Shown in pieces: positions 1-6,706 of a stretch of 9,213 nt of DNA (the first letter of the stretch is position 1; each line of letters opens with the position of its first letter). The position numbers and the translations under genes are program-made. The notes under the pieces are model-generated. The model ran no database searches. It had not been told where the DNA came from and saw nothing but the letters and a program-made list of their open reading frames with translations. This DNA is from Alphaproteobacteria bacterium (lineage in GTDB: Bacteria > Pseudomonadota > Alphaproteobacteria > Paracaedibacterales > CAIULA01): positions 1-9,213 of the forward strand of contig JAIEMR010000100.1 of assembly GCA_019751935.1 (NCBI GenBank). The letters are read 5' to 3'.

Positions 1-443
1 ACTTTAAGACAAAAATTTGAAATTTTTTTATTAAAATACAAAGATACGTTTTTTTTATCTGCTTTTGATTGGAACTTTATATTGTAACTGGTTTTCTAAC
101 AAGTCTTGATGGTTTTAATAATATTTGTTAATAATAACATTACACGCAAAAACTATAATAAAAAGCAGCATAAAATTCCTAAAAAATAGATCTCCAAGAT
201 CTGGTACTTAAATGTAATCCAGAGTATTGCGGAGAAAAAATTGAAAAATTAAACTATTCAATGTTTTTTTGTAAAAATATTATCAAATTAAAAGTATTTG
301 TATCATTTACATTGCGTGCAGAAAGAAGCGTATTTGAGATTTAATTAGATGCATTTTAAATTTCTATTCAAATTGGTATGAATAGGAAAGTTATCTAGTG
401 CATTTCTGACTAAAGTGAAAAATTTAAAGAAGGTAAATTAATT
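1..443. other. AT-rich non-coding stretch with no recognised gene
   Basis: Neither strand shows an open frame of useful length and I recognise no RNA gene. The sequence is very AT-rich with many homopolymer runs. Small symmetric elements are present: TGTTA-ATAA-TAACA at 126-139, and two AGATCT hexamers separated by three bases at 188-202, which can fold as a short hairpin. Either could be chance in DNA of this composition. The last 110 bases probably carry the promoter of the gene starting at 444. Confidence 0.5.
334..361 (+). promoter_or_regulatory. Possible sigma70-type promoter for the secreted orphan gene
   Basis: TTGAGA (334-339) and TTAAAT (356-361) are separated by 16 bases and lie about 80 bases upstream of the ATG at 444. 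The match to TTGACA/TATAAT is partial. In DNA this AT-rich, such pairs arise often by chance, so this is only a candidate. Confidence 0.2.
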
Positions 444-908
444 ATGTGGAAGAAATTTTTCCTGATATTATATATTTTAATCGCTGTCTTATGGACCAGA
501 GTTAATGCGGCAGATGTAAATCAATTTTATCTAGAGGCAGATTGGATTAATGGATTCAACGGACTTCGCGCAACTCCTACTACAGATCCAAAAATTGAAA
601 TTAGCGATGCTGAATGGAATGGTATAAAGATTCCTCCAGAACAGCATCCTAACAAATCTAACCGTATCGTTTGGCATATAAGAAATGATATTAAGCCAGC
701 AGTTGGAGATGCCGTTATAATTCATGTCTTCGGTTCAAATGTATTCCGAGGATACAGCCATGTTGACGGAGCATTTGCGCCTATGTGGGGGAAAATAGAA
801 GGTATTCTCCAAATAGATGAAGAAACGGAAGGATTGCGAATAATCTCCAGTAATTCAAGAAGTCCCTATGGATTTGATGTTAAGTGGTCTTGGGTAGTAG
901 CTAAATAG
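444..908 (+). CDS. Small secreted protein of unknown family
   Basis: I do not recognise this 154-residue protein. It opens with a classical Sec signal peptide: two lysines (3-4), a hydrophobic core at about 5-17, and a V-N-A site that predicts cleavage after residue 22. The mature part is about 132 residues, has no cysteines and no further membrane segment. It is rich in aromatic and beta-favouring residues (for example WHIR at 77-80, VIIHVFG at 91-97, VKWSWVV at 146-152), suggesting a compact beta-sheet fold in the periplasm or outside the cell. The ATG at 444 follows AAAGAAGG (426-433) by ten bases, which supports this start. The next gene on the same strand also encodes an exported protein, but 247 bases and a hairpin separate them, so they may be transcribed apart. 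Function unknown. Confidence 0.75.
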   Translation: MWKKFFLILYILIAVLWTRVNAADVNQFYLEADWINGFNGLRATPTTDPKIEISDAEWNGIKIPPEQHPNKSNRIVWHIRNDIKPAVGDAVIIHVFGSNVFRGYSHVDGAFAPMWGKIEGILQIDEETEGLRIISSNSRSPYGFDVKWSWVVAK

Positions 909-924
909 CCCAAAACTGTGGGCT
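907..924 (+). terminator. Hairpin at the stop codon, possible weak terminator
   Basis: AGCCCA (907-912) and TGGGCT (919-924) form a perfect 6-bp stem with a six-base loop. The stem begins inside the TAG stop codon of the preceding gene. No T-run follows directly (TCCGAATAAC), so a canonical Rho-independent terminator is not well supported. It could instead protect the 3' end of the mRNA. Confidence 0.35.
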
Positions 925-953
925 TCCGAATAACAAACCTTTTGATTGATTAT

Positions 954-1027
954 ACAATTGTGAATTGTTGCTAATTGATAGCTTGGCTGTAGGAGAAAAT
1001 AAAGGCAAAGCCTTGTAGGTAATTAGC
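954..1027. repeat. Cluster of inverted repeats, possible structured RNA or small element
   Basis: Three stems lie in 74 bases: ACAATT-GTG-AATTGT (954-968); GCTAATT (970-976) pairing perfectly with AATTAGC (1021-1027); and, inside that pair, AAGGC-AAA-GCCTT (1002-1014). The arrangement would give one hairpin followed by a larger stem enclosing a second hairpin. It lies between two genes for exported proteins. I match it to no known RNA family; it may be a regulatory leader, a 3'-end structure or a small repeat element. Confidence 0.35.
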
Positions 1028-1060
1028 TTATGTATTTTTCTTAAAGTATTGTGAAGTTTT

Positions 1061-1087
1061 TTGACTATTTAATGTTTACAATAAAAA
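1061..1087 (+). promoter_or_regulatory. Weak promoter candidate for the glycosyltransferase gene
   Basis: TTGACT (1061-1066) is a five-of-six match to the -35 consensus. The best -10 candidate, TAAAAA (1082-1087), is poor and the spacer of 15 is short. It lies about 70 bases before the ATG at 1156. Confidence 0.2.
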
Positions 1088-1155
1088 ATCTTTATATATG
1101 TTTTCAAAAAGCTTTCTACTATTTACAGAAAAATTTTTAAATAAAGAATAAATCT

Positions 1156-2379
1156 ATGAGTCTACTAAGGTCAGCTATCTTGATTTTTATCATTTTTGTT
1201 AATTTCATAAATGATACATTAGCCGAAAAGCCGTTTCATTATGTTTTTATGGGGACTCCTTCTTATGGTCATTTCAAACCAACGCTTGAGATAGTAGAGG
1301 CATTAACTAAACTAGGGCAACAGGTTACTTATTTCAGCGTACCTCAATTCAAAAACCAAATCGAATTAGTTGGGGCTAAATTTGCTAATTATAATAGTAT
1401 CTCCGCGAAAAATGCCCAACCAGTAAATTCTAGGAGCATGGATCTTTCATTGGCATATCAGGCGTTGAATGATGTAATGATGGAGTTATGGCCAACTATC
1501 TTAGAATTCATGAAAACTAATAATATTGATGTTATAGTGTATGACCAGTTTGCTATATGGGGTAAATTGATTGCTTCTCAATATAATATACCTTCCATAT
1601 GTTCCAGTATAATGCTGCTCCGTCCCGTTGAGGACTGGGCAAAGATTTCTACAAAAACGCCTATCAATACTAATAATTTTTCTTATAAAGAAATGCTTGA
1701 TTGTATTGCATGTCGAGGCGCTGATAAAGTAATAGCTTACACTTCTTCAGATTTTCAAACAGAATTCAAAGAAAATAAAAATGTAATCTTTTTGGGTAAT
1801 AGATCTAATAAAAAAATCCTACAAAAAGAAAAGAGTTTTGATGACAAGTCTCTAATTTATATTTCTTTTGGTACTCTATTTAATTGCGATTTCAATGTAC
1901 TAAGTAAATTAATAGATTTTTTTGAAAATACCTCATATGAGCTTATAATATCTACAGGTGGTAATAAAGAAGTATATAATAAGTTATTAGAGAAAAAAGT
2001 ATCTAAAAAAATAAAAATATATGAATTTGTTGAACAGGAAGATGTTTTATCAAAAGCCTCTTTATTTATTACACATGTTGGAGCCAGCAGTTTATACGAA
2101 GCAATCAGGTTCGCTGTACCAATGATAATGATTCCTCACATGGAAGAACAGGCTTTTAATGCCCATAAAGCTAAAAAATTAAAACTTGGATACATTTTAG
2201 ATTCAAAAGACCTCTCAAAGAAAGATATACAAAAAGCACTAGATAATATTAAGAGAAATTGGAGAAAATATAGAGATGCATCTTTTAGTATTAGAAAAAC
2301 CTTTGTAAACTCATTGAATGCTGAGGGAGTGAGCTTGCTGTTATCGGAATTTGTAAGAGAAAACGAAAGAAAATTTTGA
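1156..2379 (+). CDS. GT1/UGT-family glycosyltransferase with N-terminal signal peptide
   Basis: This 407-residue protein has the layout of UDP-glycosyltransferases of family GT1 (MGT/UGT type), which move a sugar from a UDP-sugar to a small acceptor. The N-terminal domain opens with an FMGTPSYGHFKP segment (31-42); H39 sits where the catalytic histidine of GT1 enzymes lies. The C-terminal domain has YISFGT (235-240) and a PSPG-like donor site at about 291-345: VEQEDVLSKA, then THVGASSLYEAI (306-317), VPMIMIPHMEEQ (321-332) and N335. The usual HGG is HVG here (307-309). Residues 1-23 look like a cleavable signal peptide (R5, hydrophobic 7-17, T-L-A before E24). Most bacterial members are cytoplasmic, while animal and baculoviral UGTs carry signal peptides; unlike animal UGTs there is no C-terminal membrane anchor. 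The length fits a full enzyme. The ribosome site is weak (AAAGAA, 1143-1148). Family is secure; acceptor, donor and export are inferred. Confidence 0.87.
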   Translation: MSLLRSAILIFIIFVNFINDTLAEKPFHYVFMGTPSYGHFKPTLEIVEALTKLGQQVTYFSVPQFKNQIELVGAKFANYNSISAKNAQPVNSRSMDLSLAYQALNDVMMELWPTILEFMKTNNIDVIVYDQFAIWGKLIASQYNIPSICSSIMLLRPVEDWAKISTKTPINTNNFSYKEMLDCIACRGADKVIAYTSSDFQTEFKENKNVIFLGNRSNKKILQKEKSFDDKSLIYISFGTLFNCDFNVLSKLIDFFENTSYELIISTGGNKEVYNKLLEKKVSKKIKIYEFVEQEDVLSKASLFITHVGASSLYEAIRFAVPMIMIPHMEEQAFNAHKAKKLKLGYILDSKDLSKKDIQKALDNIKRNWRKYRDASFSIRKTFVNSLNAEGVSLLLSEFVRENERKF

Positions 2380-2474
2380 ATCAAATAGATATAAAAAGAT
2401 AGGATATTGATTTAGAATTCAAATGGAATGTGATGAATCTGTTCAAAAGTGAAAAATTTATCTAACAATTCAAT

Positions 2475-2950
2475 TTATTTGTTCCAATTGTTTTTATGAA
2501 TAGCTGCAATCAGTGCCTGAATGATGTATTGGTCTGCTCTTACTTTGTTTGTGTCACCACAAGGCCAAAATACACATCGAAGACCTTCACTCGATCAATT
2601 TTTTAACACTCTCTTTGCGTTATCTTATTGCAGACACAAAATTTGAGAGGGAATCTCTCTCTAAGGTGAGTATAAGAGCAATGCATGCTCATTCTTTTTT
2701 AACATATATATAACGTTACACCAAGAGTCATTTTTCAATCAGATAAGATGAAATATGGATAAGATTTTCTTGTACGTCAATTTCTATAATCCCGATATTG
2801 CAACCATAGCCTATAGTTTCGATTATGTTGTTGAGAGTGTTCAGTAAGACTCATAAAAAACTTTGTGGCGGTATTTCAGAGTCCAGACGAAATGATATAT
2901 AATCCGAAAAACACAGTGGCTTCTCTTAAGTTACACAAGTGAATACACAT
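2475..2950 (-). pseudogene. tnpA: Decayed IS200/IS605-type Y1 transposase (TnpA)
   Basis: No intact frame exists, but joining minus-strand frames gives a Y1 transposase-like order. Frame one (2930 down to a TGA at 2841) reads LKRSHCVFRI, YHFVWTLKYRHKVF, the N-terminal signature of IS200-type TnpA. A frame change near 2841 leads into a second segment (to a TGA at 2728) with IIETIGYG and IIEIDVQENLIHIS. The last part aligns with the DHVHLxV region, but the first histidine of the HUH metal site is replaced, leaving only the second. A weaker stretch near 2640-2670 reads LRERFPLKF. The frame 2594-2475, containing VFWPCG and ADQYIIQALI, sits where the C-terminus would be. The total span of about 475 bases fits a TnpA of about 140 residues. 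A possible original ATG lies at 2950-2948, out of frame now. At least two frame changes and several stops make it non-functional. The N-terminal assignment is good, the C-terminal one less so. Confidence 0.68.
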
Positions 2951-2951
2951 T

Positions 2952-2969
2952 AATGGGCTTTCGCCCATT
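2952..2969 (-). repeat. Hairpin at the 5' side of the IS200-type relic, candidate element end
   Basis: AATGGGC (2952-2958) and GCCCATT (2963-2969) form a perfect 7-bp stem with a four-base loop. It sits immediately upstream of the possible lost start codon of the transposase relic. IS200/IS605 elements carry subterminal hairpins recognised by TnpA, and in IS200 structures near the left end also block tnpA expression. The position suits such a left-end hairpin. I found no matching right-end hairpin between 2380 and 2475. The remaining 2970-3184 holds no gene I can recognise. Confidence 0.4.
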
Positions 2970-3184
2970 TACCTGCCCATTGCGGCGGCAAGACACTGAG
3001 ATTTTTGCTATGCGGTTAAGAAAATACTCTTCTTGAGTAAACACCTTTTAGCGATTATACTTATCATATAAGACAAAACATCGTCTTCTTTTCTAAAGGT
3101 TACTATTTATAGCTATAGGATTTTAATTTTTTCTAAAAACCACCTTATCTATCTATTAAGCACCGTATCTTAATTTTACATTTT

Positions 3185-3565
3185 TTAAGTTCTTAAAAAA
3201 GACTCCCAAAAAGCTATTGTGGCTCCTGTAGGGTCCGTAATAATTGCAAAACGTCCTTTTTCAGGAAGAAGTGTAATTGGCTTTAAAAGGCTAGCTCCAA
3301 ATTTTTTTGCTTTCTCAAGAGTTACTGATAAATCTTTTACAGCAATATAGTTGATCCAATGAGAGATGAAATTTTCTTTATCATTGGAAATTTGCATTAT
3401 ACCACCAAAGCCTTTGTTTTCTGACATAAGCATTATATATGGTTCATCTCCAACTTCTAAATCTTTTGTTTCCCAGCCTAATACTGAGGTATAAAAATCC
3501 TTAGCTTTTTTTATATCAGAAGTTAAAAGTTCGCCCCAACAAAACTCACCTAATTTTGGCATCAT
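3185..3565 (-). CDS. VOC-superfamily (glyoxalase/bleomycin-resistance fold) protein
   Basis: The 126-residue protein has the two-repeat layout of a single-domain vicinal-oxygen-chelate protein. The first module begins GEFCWGELLTSD (6-17), continues with an AKDFYTSVLGW helix (21-31) and ends near GGIMQI (54-59). The second begins at SHWINYIAV (68-76), continues through the helix LEKAKKFGA (83-91) and ends with the hallmark DPTGATIAFWE (111-121). E12, H69 and E121 sit near usual metal-ligand positions. The pattern resembles the CFP30B-like group often annotated as putative glyoxalase or hydroxylase; the substrate cannot be read from sequence. It is probably cytosolic. The first of two adjacent ATGs has GAG seven bases upstream. 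A 161-base gap separates it from the replication module, so it probably has its own promoter. Confidence 0.85.
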   Translation of the reverse strand: MMPKLGEFCWGELLTSDIKKAKDFYTSVLGWETKDLEVGDEPYIMLMSENKGFGGIMQISNDKENFISHWINYIAVKDLSVTLEKAKKFGASLLKPITLLPEKGRFAIITDPTGATIAFWESFLRT

Positions 3566-3679
3566 AATTTATCTCAATTGCTTTCATTTTTAATGCCATA
3601 AAGATATTTAAAATTTTTCACCCAACAAGTTTAATTTATTATGATTTTTCAATAACTATTTTGATTGAGAGCAACCATT

Positions 3680-3733
3680 AAGTTTTAGGCTTTGATGACA
3701 TATCTGTAAATTTTTGTGGATGGAGCCTAACTT
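3680..3733 (-). repeat. Imperfect inverted repeat at the 3' end of the replication module
   Basis: AAGTTTTAGGCT (3680-3691) pairs with AGCCTAACTT (3724-3733) apart from two unpaired T residues, enclosing 32 bases. The right arm covers the TAG stop (3727-3729) of the 162-residue gene. No T-run follows on the minus strand, so an intrinsic terminator is doubtful; it may be a 3'-end structure or chance. Confidence 0.25.
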
Positions 3734-4215
3734 GTGTCATTGTTGATTTTGTATGCTGATCTAAAGATTTTGTGGATCTCGGGTAAATTTTTTTCAACAT
3801 AACTGGCTATCATAAAAGAAAAGGCTAATGTTTCTGCTATTTCCACATCTATAGCGTTATTAATCAATATACCCACCCGTTCTTCATAATCAGCTCTGCA
3901 ATGAGGAAATTTAATTATTATTGAGAGTTTTTTTGTATTTCCCTTTTCAACTAACCCTTTTAAGTACAAGCCCTTGAGCTTTATAAACAGTCCAGAAAAA
4001 TCTGTTTCCATAAATCCTGTCAGCATACAAGCAAAAATGTATTCTTGGGTATCGGCAATAGGAATGCCCTTGTTTAATAGTGTTTGGACACGAAAAGCAA
4101 AAGTTGAGCTGAGGTCCAGTGAGCCTAATCGCTTTTTAAGCTCCCTCTTAAAATTAATCTCTGTTTGAACTAATTCTTCTTCCAGGATGTCAGAGAACCT
4201 ATTTAAGTTCATCAT
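3727..4215 (-). CDS. Unrecognised 162-residue protein coupled to the DnaB-type helicase
   Basis: I do not recognise the family. The sequence looks soluble and largely helical, with no signal peptide. A charged N-terminal helix (about 8-31, many E, K and R) is followed by alternating hydrophobic segments at 55-70, 75-90 and 112-140. F61-A-C-M and H105-C-R contain the only two cysteines (63 and 106), too few for an obvious metal site. Its ATG (4215-4213) shares one base with the helicase stop codon (TAATG), so the two are almost certainly translationally coupled and co-transcribed. A second ATG follows directly. In phage and plasmid modules, genes placed after the helicase often encode helicase partners or segregation factors, but nothing in this sequence proves such a role. 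It ends with a TAG inside an inverted repeat. Confidence 0.7.
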   Translation of the reverse strand: MMNLNRFSDILEEELVQTEINFKRELKKRLGSLDLSSTFAFRVQTLLNKGIPIADTQEYIFACMLTGFMETDFSGLFIKLKGLYLKGLVEKGNTKKLSIIIKFPHCRADYEERVGILINNAIDVEIAETLAFSFMIASYVEKNLPEIHKIFRSAYKINNDTS

Positions 4216-5591
4216 TAATTGACATCCATGAACTTAAACATGGGGCGATCAAACATTATGGGTACATCTACATTGGCTCTACCTTGCCTATTTTTTGCAA
4301 TAATCAAACAATCTTGAGAACATTTAGACTTATCTGAAGTCCCTTGCTTTTTTACAATAAGGTCTTCTTGTTCTGGTTCTTTATCTTCTTTTAAAAAAGG
4401 AAAAATGACCACATTTCCAGCCGCTTCAATACCACCTGAGTCTCTCAAGTGGCTTAAGCGAGGTCTTTCCCCTGGGTTTTTATCACTTTCTCGGTTAAGT
4501 TGAGATAAAAGAATTACGGGAACATTAAGGTTTTGTGCCATTCCTTTAATAGCCTCACAAATACCCGAAATCTCATTATGTTTGTTTTCTCCAAATTTTC
4601 CCTTAGCGGCAACAAGTTGTAAGTAATCAATCACAATCAAACCGATATTATATTTTTTATGGTTGTAGGCAGCCCGTTTCAAAAGGGTGTTGATATTTAA
4701 AGATCCTGTATCGTCTATAAAAAAGGGGACGTTTTTAATGCTTTCAGCCGTTTCATTAAATTTCTGTAACAAAATTTCGTTTTGAGTCCCTTTTATAATT
4801 TCCCAGGGAAATAGAGTTCTTTTCATTTCGGAAATGATAATTCGCTGAAAAAGTTGATCCTGTTTCATTTCAAGTGAAAAAAATAAAACGGGTATTCCCT
4901 GTTTAGCAGCATGAAAAGCTATATGGGTTGCAAGCGTTGTCTTTCCTTGACCAGGTCTAGCACCGATAATATAAAGATTAGAATTAATTAGCCCTCCAAG
5001 TTCTCTATCAAGGGCTCTAATGCCTGTAGAGATGCCTACGGGTAATCCCTCTTTGGCTCTCTCGTGAGCTTCAAGAGCCATTCTCTTGGCTTCTTCTATT
5101 CCTTTCTCTGGAGAAATAGCATCTTTCGATTGCAAGCTTGAAAAAGAATTGAACATTTGCTGTTCGATAAGAGAATCAATTTCAGTAACGGAACAGCTAG
5201 GAAGCTTTTCTAGAATTCCTTGTGCCAGTTTTAAACGTTCTCTTTTTTGCCAAAGTTCGGTAAGGATACGGATTTGGTCATTTATTTTGTCTAAATTCGG
5301 ATGAACAGCATATTGCCTTATGTCCCGTAAGTATTCATTCAGGCTCTCATACTGAGAGTTTTGTAAGAATTCAGCATTTACTAAAGCAAAGCTTGTTTTC
5401 TTATGTTTGTGTGTACAAGACTCTATGGCTTGCCATACAGTTTGATTATCAGGAAATGCAAATAATTCCGCTCGTAGTCCTTCAACGCAGAAATAAGCCT
5501 GATCAAATTCCATGAGGTAAGCGATAAGCTTTTGTTCTGCTTCTTCGTTTCGATAAAGAGGTGAATTTTCTATTTGATTAGAATTATTCAT
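4215..5591 (-). CDS. dnaB: Replicative DNA helicase, DnaB type (phage/plasmid-like accessory copy)
   Basis: DnaB-family hexameric 5'-3' helicases unwind DNA at the fork and recruit primase. From the ATG at 5591 the protein has 458 residues, normal for the family. The N-terminal helical domain covers about 12-95 and a linker leads to the RecA-like domain from about 185. Visible motifs are Walker A GARPGQGKT (210-218), SLEM (239-242), Walker B LIVIDYLQL with D322, LSQLNR (362-367), LRDSGGIE (382-389) and KNRQGR (433-438), the region of the arginine finger. The usual D-A-D-V after the DSG motif is A-G-N-V here, and an acidic and lysine-rich insert (about 402-428) departs from housekeeping DnaB. 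A TTG six bases upstream is also in frame, but AAGAG lies eight bases before the ATG and only two before the TTG. Its place after a DnaT-like replication gene suggests a mobile-element helicase. Confidence 0.92.
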   Translation of the reverse strand: MNNSNQIENSPLYRNEEAEQKLIAYLMEFDQAYFCVEGLRAELFAFPDNQTVWQAIESCTHKHKKTSFALVNAEFLQNSQYESLNEYLRDIRQYAVHPNLDKINDQIRILTELWQKRERLKLAQGILEKLPSCSVTEIDSLIEQQMFNSFSSLQSKDAISPEKGIEEAKRMALEAHERAKEGLPVGISTGIRALDRELGGLINSNLYIIGARPGQGKTTLATHIAFHAAKQGIPVLFFSLEMKQDQLFQRIIISEMKRTLFPWEIIKGTQNEILLQKFNETAESIKNVPFFIDDTGSLNINTLLKRAAYNHKKYNIGLIVIDYLQLVAAKGKFGENKHNEISGICEAIKGMAQNLNVPVILLSQLNRESDKNPGERPRLSHLRDSGGIEAAGNVVIFPFLKEDKEPEQEDLIVKKQGTSDKSKCSQDCLIIAKNRQGRANVDVPIMFDRPMFKFMDVN

Positions 5592-5599
5592 ACTCAAAA

Positions 5600-5604
5600 C
5601 TCTT
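5600..5604 (-). promoter_or_regulatory. Ribosome binding site that favours the ATG start of the helicase
   Basis: AAGAG on the minus strand is eight bases from the ATG at 5591 but only two from the in-frame TTG at 5597. It overlaps the stop codon (5605-5603) of the upstream replication gene, so helicase translation is likely coupled to translation of that gene's 3' part. Confidence 0.55.
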
Positions 5605-6640
5605 AAACACGGTTATTATCAAGCTTCGGAAAAAAGCCGATCGCTTCCCAAACCAGGGCTGAATATTGGTGTATGGAACTATGGGGAGGATATTTGGCCA
5701 TCGTGGCAGCTATATCTACATTTTCTGAGCTACAATAACCCGATGCTTCGTTTTTCCAATAAGATGATTGTTTGAAAGTTTTAACGTTGTGCAAAAAAGC
5801 TCTTTTCCAGCCCTGCTGTGTTTTCTTTCCCTTGTGTATATGAGCTTGTTCTTGCCAGTATTCTTCGAAATCTTTCCAAGCTTGTGTTATCTTAGTAGGG
5901 TGTAACCCTGCTTCTATCAACTGAGGTATTAAATCGGGCAAAACTGTAAGCGTCCGATCATCTAAAGCAAAACGTCCATCTGGAAGAGAAAATTCATCAT
6001 TTTTCTGTTTTTTGTCTCGGCAAGCAGGTTTTTTATTCTTTATTTTACTCCTAGGTTTCTCTTCATCTGCCACACGAGCTTCAGTCGAATTATTTTGAGG
6101 CTGTAATGCTATGGCTTGATCTTTTCGATACTCAGATTGGCTTTCATCTAAAACTCCTCTAGAGTTGTTTTTTGAATAATTAGAGAAATTAACAATATTT
6201 TCTCTATTCTGGAATTGAGAATTTCTTTCCTGCACAGAAGATATAATTTCTTCTTCCCTGGAAGGTAATAAAAATATGTCATGGTTCTGAGAAGAATCTG
6301 CTCTATATATTCCTTTGTTAATATCCTTATGTTTAGGCGCATGTGGTGCACCTGTATGAGGAATGGGATGCATCAGGTGCAAGGCATGCATCAGATGCAT
6401 GTCATGCGCTAGTCCCACTAACTTTTCTAAGTTAATAGCAAAAATAGCCGGTGTTTTCTTTTGAGCACTGCTTGGCTGTGTCTCTTTTAAAAAGCCTTTC
6501 TCTTTAAGGCTTTGAATGACGACGTTATGGTTCTTTTACACCAGCCCGTTTCTTTGTTTATTTTGGTATAACTTACACAAATATTACTCCCATCTGTTTT
6601 CGCAAAGGTAGAAAGATAAGCAAGAATATGTTTTTCTTTA
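5603..6640 (-). pseudogene. Replication protein (winged-helix N-terminus, DnaT-like C-terminus), frameshifted and cut by IS66
   Basis: Two frames together encode one protein. Upstream, from the IS66 junction at 6640 to about 6530, the reading is KEKHILAYLSTF, then SYTKINKETGWCKRTI: the start of a helix-turn-helix like those of phage lambda O-type replication proteins. Staying in frame gives a stop at 6487. Shifting frame near 6524-6530 continues the helix perfectly as VVIQSLKEKGFLKET, exactly as if one base were lost. The second frame runs to the TAA at 5605-5603. It passes through a His/Met-rich linker, a charged low-complexity region, and a C-terminal part (about 5770-6000) with WKDFEEYW and KKTQQGWKRAFLHNVK. 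That pattern resembles the DnaT-type ssDNA-binding and helicase-loader domain. The C-terminal part could still be made from the GTG at 6418 (271 residues). Family naming is from pattern recognition; the break is seen directly. Confidence 0.75.
6365..6400 (-). repeat. Two tandem 18-bp units encoding a His/Met-rich hexapeptide
   Basis: Minus-strand units 6400-6383 and 6382-6365 match at 15 of 18 bases and encode MHLMHA and LHLMHP in the linker of the replication pseudogene. The linker continues with HTGAPHAPKH. Such short repeats may arise by slippage. They could also mark an AT/GC-punctuated iteron-like site inside the replication gene, as in lambda O, but two copies are too few to claim that. 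Confidence 0.55.
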
Positions 6641-6662
6641 GTAAGCGGTTGACCAACCACCT
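6641..6662 (+). repeat. IS66 terminal inverted repeat, tnpC-side end (IRR)
   Basis: GTAAGCGGTTGACCAACCAC followed by CT. It matches the other end at 20 of 22 positions; the two differences are TT here against AC there at positions 9-10. It lies 44 bases beyond the tnpC stop codon. Confidence 0.93.
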
Positions 6663-6706
6663 GGTTTGATTTTGGGGATAAAAATGTTAAGATCAGGAGC
6701 GGGATT

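Noticed and set aside
1..443. Possible CRISPR, tRNA or riboswitch in the gene-free stretch
   Set aside because: No regularly spaced repeats, no cloverleaf with a T-loop motif, and no known aptamer core were visible.
2136..2384. Minus-strand open frame opposite the end of the glycosyltransferase gene
   Set aside because: It mirrors a conserved coding region and has no recognisable product.
2640..2720. Short palindromes around ATGCAT and GAGAG/CTCTC
   Set aside because: Small and imperfect, and they fall within the decayed transposase coding region.
2941..3000. Short minus-strand reading LSVLPPQWAGKWAKAH overlapping the hairpin
   Set aside because: Only 16 codons before a stop, with no start signal; it is explained by the hairpin at the end of the IS200-type relic.
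3974..4168. Plus-strand open frame of 64 codons opposite the 162-residue gene
   Set aside because: It is antisense to a well-supported coupled gene and shows no family features or ribosome site of note; the same applies to the plus-strand frames at 5086-5304, 7171-7377 and 8807-9004.
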